Below are positions 7,827-15,870 of a DNA stretch of 64,000 nucleotides, one piece after another. This stretch comes from JASHPR01 sp963833885. GTDB lineage: Bacteria; Actinomycetota; Actinomycetes; Streptosporangiales; Streptosporangiaceae. Every line of letters starts with the position of its first letter. Position 1 is the first letter of the stretch. The notes beneath the pieces are model-generated. The model did not search any database, was not told the DNA's origin, and saw nothing but the letters and a program-made list of their open reading frames with translations. Location: assembly GCA_963833885.1 (NCBI GenBank), contig CAWHZU010000034.1, forward strand, positions 62,001 to 126,000, read 5' to 3'. A program made the translations under genes and the position numbers.

Positions 7827-9065
7827 TCAGGCCAGGCGGACGCGGACCGGCAGTTCCCGCAGGCCGTTGGTGAAGTTGGACCGGATCCGGCGCGGCGGCC
7901 CGGCGAGCTCGAAACTGGCGACGCGTTGCGCCAGCGCGGCGAGCACCACCTTCACCTCGAGCCGGGCCAGGTGCGCACCCAGGCACAGGTGCGGGCCGCC
8001 GCGCCCGAAGCTGAGGTGCCGGTTGGGCGCGCGCCCGACGTCGAAGACGTCCGGGTCAGGAAACTCTGCCTCGTCCCGGTTGCCCGACACGTACCAGAGC
8101 ACGACCTTGTCCCCGGCGCGGATCGAGGCTCCGCCGAGCGAGATGTCCGCGGTCGCGGTGCGGCGCATGAAGTGTGTCGGGCAGGTCCACCGCAGCACCT
8201 CATCGGCGGCGGTGTCCAGCAGCGCGGGGTCGGACCGCAGCCGCCGCCACTGCTCCGGGTGCTCACAGAACGCGAGGACCCCCTGGGCGATCGCGATCCT
8301 GGTGGTCTCGTTCCCGGCGACGACCAGGATCGAGAAGAAGTTGTCGAGGTCGGTCTCGCTCAGCCGGTCGCCGTCGACCTCGGCGCGCAGCAGGGTGGAC
8401 AGCAGATCGTCGCCCGGGGCGTGGATCCGCCCGGCGACGATCTCGCGGCCGAGTTCCCACAGCTGCTTGCCGTACGGGCTGCGGAACGGGAAGCGGCGGT
8501 AGGCGTCGGTGTCATCGCGGCCCCAGACCACGTCGGTGACGTCCGGGTCGGTGTTGGCGATCAGCCGGTCGCCGAGGTCGATGAACGTGTCCAGGTCGGC
8601 CTCGGGCAGGCCCATGATCCGGGCCAGCACCCGGATCGGCACCTCCTTGGCGACCGCGTCGACGAACTCGAGCTCGCCGTCGATCAGCCCGGTGTCGAGC
8701 ACGTGCTCGGTGAGCTGCTCGACGAAGTGCTGGTACACCGCCGTCGCCCGTTGCGAGAAGCTGCCGGACACGATCTTGCGGAGCTTGGTGTGTTCCGGCG
8801 GGTCGGTGTCGATGATCGTGCGGCGGGCGATCATGTCCTCGTCGGTCGGCTCCTCGAACGAGATCCCGCGCGAGGATGAGAACGTGCCAACATCGCGGCT
8901 TGCTGCGACAATGTCTTTGTAACAAAGGACTGACCAGAAGCCCGAACTCGGCGGCGCCTCGTCATGCCAGGCGACTGGCGCCTCCCGGCGCAGCCGGGCG
9001 AACTCGGGATATGGAACGTCCCGCGCCCACAAGTCAAGATCGGTCAGGTCGACAGGCCCGGTCAT
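7827..9065 (-). CDS. cytochrome P450
   Basis: A 412-residue soluble bacterial class I P450 monooxygenase. The I-helix oxygen-activation motif is VVAGNETTR, the K-helix ExxR is EVLR, and the heme-thiolate loop is FGRGGPHLCLG near the C-terminus. The region IDTDPPEHTKLRKIVSGSFS is the conserved PPEHT.LR of actinobacterial CYPs (CYP125/CYP142/CYP124-like group), which often oxidise terpenoid or sterol side chains. No ferredoxin or reductase gene is adjacent. The ATG at 9065 gives the normal N-terminus; a longer frame upstream is arginine/proline-rich and unlikely. A 14-bp palindrome lies just upstream. Confidence 0.9.
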   Translation of the reverse strand: MTGPVDLTDLDLWARDVPYPEFARLRREAPVAWHDEAPPSSGFWSVLCYKDIVAASRDVGTFSSSRGISFEEPTDEDMIARRTIIDTDPPEHTKLRKIVSGSFSQRATAVYQHFVEQLTEHVLDTGLIDGELEFVDAVAKEVPIRVLARIMGLPEADLDTFIDLGDRLIANTDPDVTDVVWGRDDTDAYRRFPFRSPYGKQLWELGREIVAGRIHAPGDDLLSTLLRAEVDGDRLSETDLDNFFSILVVAGNETTRIAIAQGVLAFCEHPEQWRRLRSDPALLDTAADEVLRWTCPTHFMRRTATADISLGGASIRAGDKVVLWYVSGNRDEAEFPDPDVFDVGRAPNRHLSFGRGGPHLCLGAHLARLEVKVVLAALAQRVASFELAGPPRRIRSNFTNGLRELPVRVRLA

Positions 9066-9073
9066 GGCATTTA

Positions 9074-9087
9074 GTTTGGCACCAAAC
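9074..9087. promoter_or_regulatory. palindrome GTTTGG-CA-CCAAAC upstream of the P450 gene
   Basis: Perfect six-base arms around a two-base centre, ending nine bases from the P450 start codon and inside the 121-bp region separating it from the divergent amidotransferase gene. A short exact palindrome here suggests a repressor site; the regulator is unknown. Confidence 0.4.
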
Positions 9088-9186
9088 GAACGACCGGGCA
9101 ACGACGGGACGTGCCGCGGCGCCGGCAGGCGCGGCACGACCGGCACGGCCCGGCGCAGTTAGCCGCAGTAAGGGGAGGATCGGTCC

Positions 9187-9867
9187 ATGCGAGTCACGGT
9201 CATCAGCCACCACGAGGAGGACTCGGCCGGGTTCATCGGCGCAGCGTTCGAGGCACGCGGCGCCGACCTGAGCGTCACTCTCGTCCCCAAGGAGGACCTG
9301 CCCTCGCTCGACGGCGTCGACCACGTCGTGGTGCTCGGCGCCGTGTGGGCGGTGTACGACGACAGCCCGGACCGGGCCTGGATCGCGGACGAGCTCGCCT
9401 GGCTGCAGCGCGCCGATCAGGCCGGGGTGCCGGTGCTCGGCATCTGCTTCGGCGGGCAGGCGCTGGCCGCAGCGTTCGGCGGGCGGGTGGAGCCGTCGCC
9501 GCGCAAGGAGATCGGCTGGTCGATGGTCGAGTCCGTTGACCCCGGCCTGATCCCGGCCGGGCCGTGGCTCGAGTTCCACAACGACCGGTTCTTCCCGCCA
9601 TCGGAGGCGCGCATCCTCGCCCGCAACGACCTCTGCGTGCAGGCGTTCACGCTGCGCAGGCATCTCGGGGTGCAGTTCCACCCCGAGCCCGACGGCGCGC
9701 TGCTCGCCAAGTGGCTGGACATGGGCGGGCGGTCGGAGGCCGAGCAGGAGGGCGTGGACACCGAACGCTTCCTGGCCGAGACCTATGCGCAGGAGCCGTT
9801 CGCGCGCCAGCGCGCCGATGTGCTCGTCGCCACCGCGCTCCAGATCGCCGCGCACCCGGACTCCTAA
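9187..9867 (+). CDS. type 1 glutamine amidotransferase (GMP-synthase-like class I GATase)
   Basis: A 226-residue stand-alone class I glutamine amidotransferase. The nucleophile elbow GICFGGQ puts the catalytic Cys at residue 87, and GVQFHPE gives His165 and Glu167 of the triad. The family hydrolyses glutamine or gamma-glutamyl bonds (GuaA-like GATases and gamma-glutamyl hydrolases); no synthase partner is adjacent. The start has a good AGGGGAGGAT site. It is divergent from the P450 gene. Confidence 0.85.
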   Translation: MRVTVISHHEEDSAGFIGAAFEARGADLSVTLVPKEDLPSLDGVDHVVVLGAVWAVYDDSPDRAWIADELAWLQRADQAGVPVLGICFGGQALAAAFGGRVEPSPRKEIGWSMVESVDPGLIPAGPWLEFHNDRFFPPSEARILARNDLCVQAFTLRRHLGVQFHPEPDGALLAKWLDMGGRSEAEQEGVDTERFLAETYAQEPFARQRADVLVATALQIAAHPDS

Positions 9868-9970
9868 GACCGCCCGTTACGCGCAACCCGGGGCCGGTCC
9901 GGCCGGCCCGCCCGCCCAGCCCGGCAAGGGCGCGCACATCAGGCATATCGGCCACGTGCCTCCGGCTGAT

Positions 9971-10028
9971 TTAGTGTCGTGGGACCCACGCTGTTCCACT
10001 AGCAGCAGCTAGGGACCCACGACACTAA
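9971..10028. repeat. 58-bp inverted repeat between convergent genes
   Basis: Arms at 9971-9987 (TTAGTGTCGTGGGACCC) and 10012-10028 (its complement with 16 of 17 matches) flank a 24-base centre. It lies between the convergent amidotransferase and MarR genes, so a bidirectional terminator is the simple reading. The arms begin and end with TTAGTG/CACTAA, and the long loop is also like a small non-autonomous mobile element. No target duplication was recognised. Confidence 0.6.
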
Positions 10029-10060
10029 TGAAACGCCGGGAAGCGCGGGGGTGGGCGGGG

Positions 10061-10576
10061 TTAGGGCTCCTCGACGGAGCGGATGATCTTGCGGAGCAGC
10101 GAGGCGAGCTGGTTTTTCTCCTGCTCGGTCAGGCTCGCACTGACGAACGCCTCGCCCTGGTTGAACGCGGGGAACAGCCGCTCGATCACGCCCACTCCCT
10201 TGGGCTCCAGGCTGACCAGCACCAGCCGGCCGTCCGCGTCGTGCGCCCGCCGCCGGGCGAGGCCCCGCTTCTCCAGCGTCTTGAGCACGCCGGTGAGCGT
10301 GCCCTTGGTGACGCCCGCCTCCTCGGCCAGGTGCCTGGTCTGCTGGTCGCCCCAGATCCATAGCACGAACAGCACCGTGAACGCGGCCCAGGACAGGTCC
10401 TCGTCGGCAAGGACCTTCTGCTCCATGTGGTGCCGGATCACGTTGGCCGCGCGGTAGATGTTGGACACCGCGGCCATCGCGGCGAAGTCGAGGTGCTGGT
10501 CACCGATCCGGTTGCGTATGTCGCGCTCGGCCCGCACGAGGTCGCTGGCGCTGCCAGCGGCGAGGCGACGAGGCAT
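10061..10576 (-). CDS. MarR-family transcriptional regulator
   Basis: A 171-residue winged-helix regulator. The N-terminal dimerisation helices precede SWAAFTVLFVLWIWG, the recognition region is EAGVTKGTLTGVLKTLEKRGL, and the wing is RRRAHDADGRLVLVSL with the conserved D-R-basic pattern. Members repress nearby genes and release DNA on binding small aromatics or oxidants. It is transcribed in the same direction as, and downstream of, the SDR-decarboxylase pair, with a gap of about 60 bases. Confidence 0.88.
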   Translation of the reverse strand: MPRRLAAGSASDLVRAERDIRNRIGDQHLDFAAMAAVSNIYRAANVIRHHMEQKVLADEDLSWAAFTVLFVLWIWGDQQTRHLAEEAGVTKGTLTGVLKTLEKRGLARRRAHDADGRLVLVSLEPKGVGVIERLFPAFNQGEAFVSASLTEQEKNQLASLLRKIIRSVEEP

Positions 10577-10635
10577 ACCGCGATCGTACGTGCCGCGACC
10601 AGGTCAGTGCCCGCGAGATCACCGGGCGCCCGCCG

Positions 10636-11448
10636 TCACAGCGAGTCGAACGCTATGGACGGCAGGTCAACCGCGGTGCCGCCGCAATCCACGGTGAGCA
10701 CGGCCCCGCTCACGGCCGACGCGTGCCCGCTGGCCAGGAACGCCACGACCGCGGCGACCTCCGCCGGCTCGGCGGGTTTGCGCAGCGGCACCTGCGCCGT
10801 GGCCAGCGCGTAGGCGGCTTCCCGGTCCGGCAGGCCGTGCTGCGCGGCGAGCTGGTCCATCTCCTCGTCGGCCATGGGGGTGCGCACCCATCCCGGGCAC
10901 ACGGTGTTGACCCGGACGCCGAGCGGGCCGTAGTCGCGGGTGATCGACCGGGCCAGGCCGATCACCCCGTGCTTCGCGGTCACGTAGCCCACGGACTCCG
11001 GCGTGGCAAACAGGCCGGCTATCGACGACACCACGACCACGCAGCCGCGCCGCTCGACGAGCTGCGGCAGGCACGCGCGGGCCGAGACCAGGCACGTGGT
11101 CAGGTTCGCGCGGATGTGCTGCGACCAGGCGTCGTCGGTGACGTCGCCCGCCGTCCCGGGCGCGGCCGTGCCCGCGTTCGCCACCAGGATGTCGATGCCG
11201 CCGAACCGGGCAGTAGCCGCCTGCACCACCGCGGCCATGTCGGCGTCGGCCGCGGCGTCGGCCGGGACGGCCATGGCCCGGTCACCGAGCGCCGCCGCCA
11301 CCTCGCGCAGCGGTTCCGGCCGCCGCCCGGCCAGCACGACCGCGGCGCCTTCGGCGACGAACCGCGCCGCCACGGCCGCGCCGATCCCGGTCCCAGCACC
11401 GGTGATCACCGCGACCTGGCCGTCCAGCCATCCAGCCGTTGCGTTCAT
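10636..11448 (-). CDS. SDR-family NAD(P)-dependent oxidoreductase
   Basis: A 270-residue classical short-chain dehydrogenase. The cofactor loop is TGAGTGIG, the structural NAG motif is LVANAGTA, the catalytic Ser is in VVVSSIAG and the catalytic pair is YVTAK. PGWVRTPM and the C-terminal SAVSGAVLTVDCGG strand complete the fold. The gene follows the PLP decarboxylase by 17 bases and is probably cotranscribed with it. Substrate unknown. Confidence 0.87.
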   Translation of the reverse strand: MNATAGWLDGQVAVITGAGTGIGAAVAARFVAEGAAVVLAGRRPEPLREVAAALGDRAMAVPADAAADADMAAVVQAATARFGGIDILVANAGTAAPGTAGDVTDDAWSQHIRANLTTCLVSARACLPQLVERRGCVVVVSSIAGLFATPESVGYVTAKHGVIGLARSITRDYGPLGVRVNTVCPGWVRTPMADEEMDQLAAQHGLPDREAAYALATAQVPLRKPAEPAEVAAVVAFLASGHASAVSGAVLTVDCGGTAVDLPSIAFDSL

Positions 11449-11465
11449 CGTGAGCCTTTCCGGGT

Positions 11466-12857
11466 TCAGCCGTCGGCCAGCCGCTCGACACGCGCGTGCA
11501 GCTCGGTGACGAAGCTATCGCTCTCGGGTTTCATCAGCACGCTGCGCAGGATCCTCGCCCCGTCCCGGTCCGCGGCCACGCCCGGGTGGCGGCGCGCGAA
11601 CGCGTCGGCGGTCACCCGCAGCGTGCTCAGGTACACCGGGTGTGCCGGGTCGGCCATCCCGGCGGCCAGCATCCGCGCGCTGGCCTCGTCGATCGCGGAA
11701 AGGGAGGGTGCGGCGGGCGGGGCGGGTGCGGCGGGTGGGGAGGACGCTGTCGGGAAATAACTCACGATGTCCAGCTCTGGCTGCTGGTAGAGCTCCAGCA
11801 GATCGGAGTCCGACAGCAGCCGCGCCCAGTCAAGGGCGGCCCGGCGCCCGGCGGCCAGCACCCGGCCGAGCCCGTCCGGTGTGGGCGGCAGGAGCTGGAA
11901 CGTCAGCCACAGCGCGGCCGCCGCCGCCCCGGCCCGCGAGCACTCCAGGCTAATCTCGCCGAGGTGCAGCTCGTCCGACGTGAAGTACGTGTACGGCGAG
12001 TCGTGCAGGTAGAAGCGGCCCACGTCGGGGTCCGCGAACAGCACCGCGCCGCATCCGTAAGGCTGCAGCCCGTGCTTGTGCGGGTCGACGACCACGGAAT
12101 CGCACTGCGCGATGGCCTGCCACGGCGCAGCGTCGATGCCGAGGTCACCGCGGCCGGCGAGCAGGGTGAAGAAGCCGCCGTACGCCGCGTCCACGTGCAC
12201 CCGCACCCCGTGGGCCCTGGCGACCGCGAGCACCTCGTGCACCGGGTCGACGGCGCCGAGGCCGGTCGTTCCGGCGGTCGCGACCACGGTCCCGATGCCG
12301 CCCCCGGCCAGCAGCGCGTCGAGCGCGCCGAGATCCAGCCGCCCGGCGCCGTCCACGGCCACGGCGGTTCCCGGCACGCCGAGCACGCCGCACATCCGGG
12401 AGTGCGTGTAGTGCGCCTCGCCGCTGTAGGCGATGCCGCGGCCGGGATGCAGTTCGCGGGCGACGTAGAGCGCCTCTAGGTTCGCCACGGTGCCGCTGGT
12501 CGTCAGGTGACCGAGGTGCTCGGGAAGGCCGAACATCTGGGCCAGCTGCGCCACGGCCTCCTTCTCCATGCGCGCGGTCGCCGGGCCGCCGTCCAGCGCG
12601 TGGTTGTTGGGGTTGACCAGCATCGCGGTGAGATAGCCGACGATTGCTGCGGGATGCGGCGGCTTGAGCATCTGCCCGGCATAGGACGGGTGGAAGAACG
12701 GGTAGTTCTCCCTCAGTCGGCCGGTGAAGGCGCCGAACGCCGTGGCGAACTGCTCGTCGCTGATCTGCAGCGAGGCGTCCGGCTGGAACGGCCCGAACGT
12801 CGCCTGCCAGTCCTCGACCGCGTCAACACCGCTGGTCAGCCAGCGCCGGATGTCCAT
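11466..12857 (-). CDS. PLP-dependent group II decarboxylase (aromatic/tyrosine decarboxylase-like)
   Basis: A 463-residue fold-type I PLP enzyme. The Schiff-base lysine is Lys261 in VVDPHKHGLQPYG. The upstream HVDAAYGGFF region supplies the Asp that pairs with the pyridine nitrogen and the stacking neighbours. TTSGTVANLEALY and YSGEAHYTHSR are the phosphate-binding and substrate-site regions of the DDC/SepSecS-like group. The expected reaction is removal of the carboxylate from an amino acid (aromatic amino acid, Glu or Asp); specificity cannot be fixed. A low-complexity PPAAPAPPAAP insert near residue 375 is unusual. It is divergent from purU with 79 bp between starts and leads the operon with the SDR gene. 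Confidence 0.85.
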   Translation of the reverse strand: MDIRRWLTSGVDAVEDWQATFGPFQPDASLQISDEQFATAFGAFTGRLRENYPFFHPSYAGQMLKPPHPAAIVGYLTAMLVNPNNHALDGGPATARMEKEAVAQLAQMFGLPEHLGHLTTSGTVANLEALYVARELHPGRGIAYSGEAHYTHSRMCGVLGVPGTAVAVDGAGRLDLGALDALLAGGGIGTVVATAGTTGLGAVDPVHEVLAVARAHGVRVHVDAAYGGFFTLLAGRGDLGIDAAPWQAIAQCDSVVVDPHKHGLQPYGCGAVLFADPDVGRFYLHDSPYTYFTSDELHLGEISLECSRAGAAAAALWLTFQLLPPTPDGLGRVLAAGRRAALDWARLLSDSDLLELYQQPELDIVSYFPTASSPPAAPAPPAAPSLSAIDEASARMLAAGMADPAHPVYLSTLRVTADAFARRHPGVAADRDGARILRSVLMKPESDSFVTELHARVERLADG

Positions 12858-12936
12858 GTGTCACATCTCCCGATTCAATCCTTCCCGAGATTCTGCCGCA
12901 TACAGGACCATCGCGAGCATGCGACGCTGGTGACCC

Positions 12937-13794
12937 ATGGAGCACTACATCCTGACGCTGCGCTGCGCCGACCAGCCTGGGATCGTCCGTTCCCTGGCCG
13001 AGGGCATCGTCCAGGCCAAGGGCAACATCACCGAGAGTGCCCAGTTCTCCGACCCGCCCACCGGCCTGTTCTGCTTGCGGACGTCGTTCGAGAGCCCTGA
13101 GGACGACATCGAGGCCATCAGGAGCCTGGTCGCCGGAGCGGTGCGCCGGTTCCGGCCGGTGCTCACCCTGCGCCGGGAGTCGAGCCGCCGCAAGGTGCTG
13201 GTAATGGCCTCCAGATTCGACCACTGCGTGCGTGACCTGCTGTACCGCTGGGACATCGGGGAACTGCGGGCAGACGTGCGGCTCGTGGTGTCCAACCACG
13301 AGACCTGCCGGCCGATCGCCGAGCGGTACGGCCTTCCCTACCATCACATCCCGGTGACCGCGGCGACCAAGCCGGAGGCCGAGCGGCGGCTGTTTTCCCT
13401 GGTCGCCGACCACGAGATCGACGTGGTCGTGCTCGCCAGGTACATGCAGGTCCTGTCCGACGAGGCATGCCGCAGGCTGGAAGGACGCGCGATCAACATC
13501 CACCATTCCTTCCTGCCGGGGTTCAAGGGCGCCCGGCCCTACCACCAGGCCCACGAACGCGGCGTGAAGCTCATCGGGGCCACCGCCCACTTCGTCACCC
13601 CGGACCTGGACGAGGGGCCGATCATCGAGCAGGACGTCGCCAGGGTGGGGCACAGTCACACGCCGGAGGAGCTCGTGGCCATCGGCCGTGACGTCGAGCG
13701 GCTGGTGCTGGCCCGCGCCGTGCGCCTCTACGCGGAGGACCGGGTGCTGCTGGTCGGCGCGCGCACCGTGGTCTTCGGCGAGCCTCAGCCCTGA
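12937..13794 (+). CDS. purU: formyltetrahydrofolate deformylase
   Basis: A 285-residue enzyme hydrolysing 10-formyltetrahydrofolate to formate and tetrahydrofolate, balancing one-carbon pools and supplying formate for PurT-type purine synthesis. An N-terminal ACT domain (LTLRCADQPGIVRSLAEGI) precedes a formyl-transferase-type catalytic domain. The catalytic loop is INIHHSFLPGFKGARPYHQA, and the late Asp is in TPDLDEGPIIEQDV. Length matches PurU. The last ten bases overlap the 3' end of the convergent protease gene. Confidence 0.93.
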   Translation: MEHYILTLRCADQPGIVRSLAEGIVQAKGNITESAQFSDPPTGLFCLRTSFESPEDDIEAIRSLVAGAVRRFRPVLTLRRESSRRKVLVMASRFDHCVRDLLYRWDIGELRADVRLVVSNHETCRPIAERYGLPYHHIPVTAATKPEAERRLFSLVADHEIDVVVLARYMQVLSDEACRRLEGRAINIHHSFLPGFKGARPYHQAHERGVKLIGATAHFVTPDLDEGPIIEQDVARVGHSHTPEELVAIGRDVERLVLARAVRLYAEDRVLLVGARTVVFGEPQP

Positions 13795-14585
13795 GCGATG
13801 GCGACGTCGTAGAGCGCCTGCACGTTCGAGCCGAACGCGGCGGCGTAGGAGACGTCGGCCGAGTCGCCGCCCTGCTGATACCCGCCGATGACGCCGATGA
13901 CGGTGACGTCGCCGGCGGGCCCGCCCGAATCGATCAGGAACGGGCTGCCGCTGGTGCCCTCGGTGAAGCCGCCGCAGCCGAACCCCATCTGGGTGGGGCT
14001 GAACATGGTGGTGCGGTCCTGGCAGATGATCGGCTGGGCCCGGGCATCCGGGTAGCCGATCACGCGGGTGACGCCCGCGGCGGGCTGACCGATTCCCAGC
14101 CGCTCGGCGCCGGTGACGTGCTCGATCGGGGTGTCGCTGCCGGGCTGCGCCACGGTGAGGAACGCGAAATCGTCGTCGGGGTCCTGGGTTGCCGCCCACC
14201 CCGGGTCCACGAAGATGTGGGTGACCAGCCAGATCCCCTCCGGGGTGGCGCCGTCGACGTACCCGGGCACGAACGCGATGGTGGCCGGGCTGGCGCCCGA
14301 ATAGCCCGCCAGGCAGTGCGCGGCGGTCAGGATGAGGTTCCCCTCGGGACTGTGCACCACGCTCGCGGTGCAGAAATGGGTGCCGAGGCGGCCATCGTTC
14401 ATCGTGAACAGCGCGCCGACCGCCGGGGTCCCGGCGAACGGGCTGGCGGTCACCAGGGCGGACAGCGTCGCGGTCGCCGGACCCAGCATGGCCGACCAGA
14501 TCACCGCGGCGAGCGCGAGGATGACCCACAGCGGGCCGGCGATCCACGCTGGACGCAGCAGCCGACGCCCTGCCGTTCGTCGCAT
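13785..14585 (-). CDS. secreted trypsin-like serine protease
   Basis: A 266-residue S1-family endopeptidase. The N-terminus has an Arg-rich lead and one hydrophobic segment (residues about 14-35), either a signal peptide or an anchor. The triad is His90 in LTAAHC, Asp in DPDDDFAFL (about 138-139) and Ser212 in EGTSGSPF. Paired cysteines occur around His90 and at ICQD/GFGCGG. The protein should act outside the membrane. Its 3' end overlaps purU by ten bases in convergent arrangement. Confidence 0.87.
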   Translation of the reverse strand: MRRTAGRRLLRPAWIAGPLWVILALAAVIWSAMLGPATATLSALVTASPFAGTPAVGALFTMNDGRLGTHFCTASVVHSPEGNLILTAAHCLAGYSGASPATIAFVPGYVDGATPEGIWLVTHIFVDPGWAATQDPDDDFAFLTVAQPGSDTPIEHVTGAERLGIGQPAAGVTRVIGYPDARAQPIICQDRTTMFSPTQMGFGCGGFTEGTSGSPFLIDSGGPAGDVTVIGVIGGYQQGGDSADVSYAAAFGSNVQALYDVAIAQG

Positions 14586-14746
14586 CTGTCCACCTTGTCC
14601 ATGGCGTCCCTCGGTCTCCTGCGCGCTCGCTGGGAGCGATTGTGCACGTCAGGACCTTGTCACGTCAGGTATTAGAAGATGCCCAGCCCGAGTCCGGCGA
14701 TGCTCCAGAAAGCCTGAGCGAACCCTGAGAATGCCGGCGGGACGGT

Positions 14747-14798
14747 GGCGGGGCGCCCGGCATATCTGCGGGCCGGGCGGCGGGGCGCCCGGCATATC
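14747..14798. repeat. two 20-bp direct repeats, 32 bp apart
   Basis: GGCGGGGCGCCCGGCATATC occurs at 14747-14766 and 14779-14798. The repeats lie in the 261-bp gap between the protease gene (start at 14585) and the 3' end of the dehydrogenase gene. The palindromic GGGCGCCC core could fold at RNA level and end the dehydrogenase transcript. Nothing else was seen in this gap. Confidence 0.6.
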
Positions 14799-14846
14799 GG
14801 CGGGGCGGGGATGGCGGGCCTGGCGGGCTGGTGGAGTCGTGACCGC

Positions 14847-15812
14847 TCAGGCGGTCAGCAGCCGGATCGGGTGCCCGTCGAGGAAGGCGAGGACGGCCTC
14901 GACCGCGCCGGAGTAGAAGGCCTGGTAGCTGCCTGCGGTGACGTAGCCGATATGCGGGGTCAGCAGGGTTCTCGGCGCGGTGCGCAGCGGGTGGTCGGGC
15001 GGCAGCGGCTCGACGTCGAACACGTCAAGGCCGGCCCCGGCGATGCTCCCGGCGCGCAGCGCGTCGATCAGCGCGGCCTCGTCGACGATCGGGCCGCGCG
15101 AGGTGTTGACGAGAAAGGCGGTCGGCTTGAGCAGCGCGAGGTCGGCGGCGCCGATCAGCCCCCTGGTGCGCTCGCTGAGCCTGAGGTGGATGGTCACGAC
15201 GTCGGCGCTGCGCAGCAGGGTCTGCTTGTCCACCGCCTCGACACCGGCCGCCGCTGCCGCCGCGGGGTCGAGGTTCTGGCTCCACGCGATCACGCGCATG
15301 CCGAATGCCTGGCCGACGGTGGCTACCCGCTTGCCGAGGTTCCCGAGGCCGATCACGCCGAGCACGGCGCCGGCCAGGTCCATGCCGACCGTCCGCCCCC
15401 ACCGCCCGGTGCGGATCCCGGCGTCCTCGGCCGCGACGTGCCGGGCAAGGCCGAGGATCAGCGCCCAGGTCAGCTCCGCGGCAGGCTGCGGCCTGCCGCC
15501 GGTGCCGGACACCGTGATGCCAAGTTCCTTGGCCGCGCCGACGTCGATGTGTGCGGTGCCCATGCCGGTGCTGACCAGCAGCCGCAGCCGGGGCAGCCGC
15601 TCCAGGACCTCGCGCGGGAAGCGGGTCCGCTCGCGCATCGCCACCACCACGTCGAACGGCGCCAGGCGCTCGGCGAGCGCGTCGAGGCCGGCCACGTGGT
15701 CGGTGAAGACCGTGACCTCTGCGGCGTCACCGAGCTCGCTCCACGGTCCGAATTCGCGCGCGGCGTTCTGATAGTCGTCGAGCAGCCCTATCCGGAGCGT
15801 GGTCTCGGTCAT
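14847..15812 (-). CDS. D-2-hydroxyacid dehydrogenase family protein
   Basis: A 321-residue NAD-dependent dehydrogenase with a split catalytic domain and a central Rossmann fold. The dinucleotide loop is LGVIGLGNLGKRVA; the catalytic Arg is in NTSRGPIVDE, Glu in FDVEPLP and His in LTPHIGYVT. It interconverts 2-hydroxyacids and 2-oxoacids; substrate is not evident. ATG at 15812 is chosen because GAGGAATTC precedes it; a longer frame adds a Cys-rich leader without a ribosome site. It lies 58 bp downstream of the alditol oxidase gene, which could supply an aldonic-acid-type product. Confidence 0.87.
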   Translation of the reverse strand: MTETTLRIGLLDDYQNAAREFGPWSELGDAAEVTVFTDHVAGLDALAERLAPFDVVVAMRERTRFPREVLERLPRLRLLVSTGMGTAHIDVGAAKELGITVSGTGGRPQPAAELTWALILGLARHVAAEDAGIRTGRWGRTVGMDLAGAVLGVIGLGNLGKRVATVGQAFGMRVIAWSQNLDPAAAAAAGVEAVDKQTLLRSADVVTIHLRLSERTRGLIGAADLALLKPTAFLVNTSRGPIVDEAALIDALRAGSIAGAGLDVFDVEPLPPDHPLRTAPRTLLTPHIGYVTAGSYQAFYSGAVEAVLAFLDGHPIRLLTA

Positions 15813-15870
15813 GAATTCCTCAAGTTTGTGCGGGTCTGCGGGGGCGGAGCCCTCACAGGTTCGGCAACCC

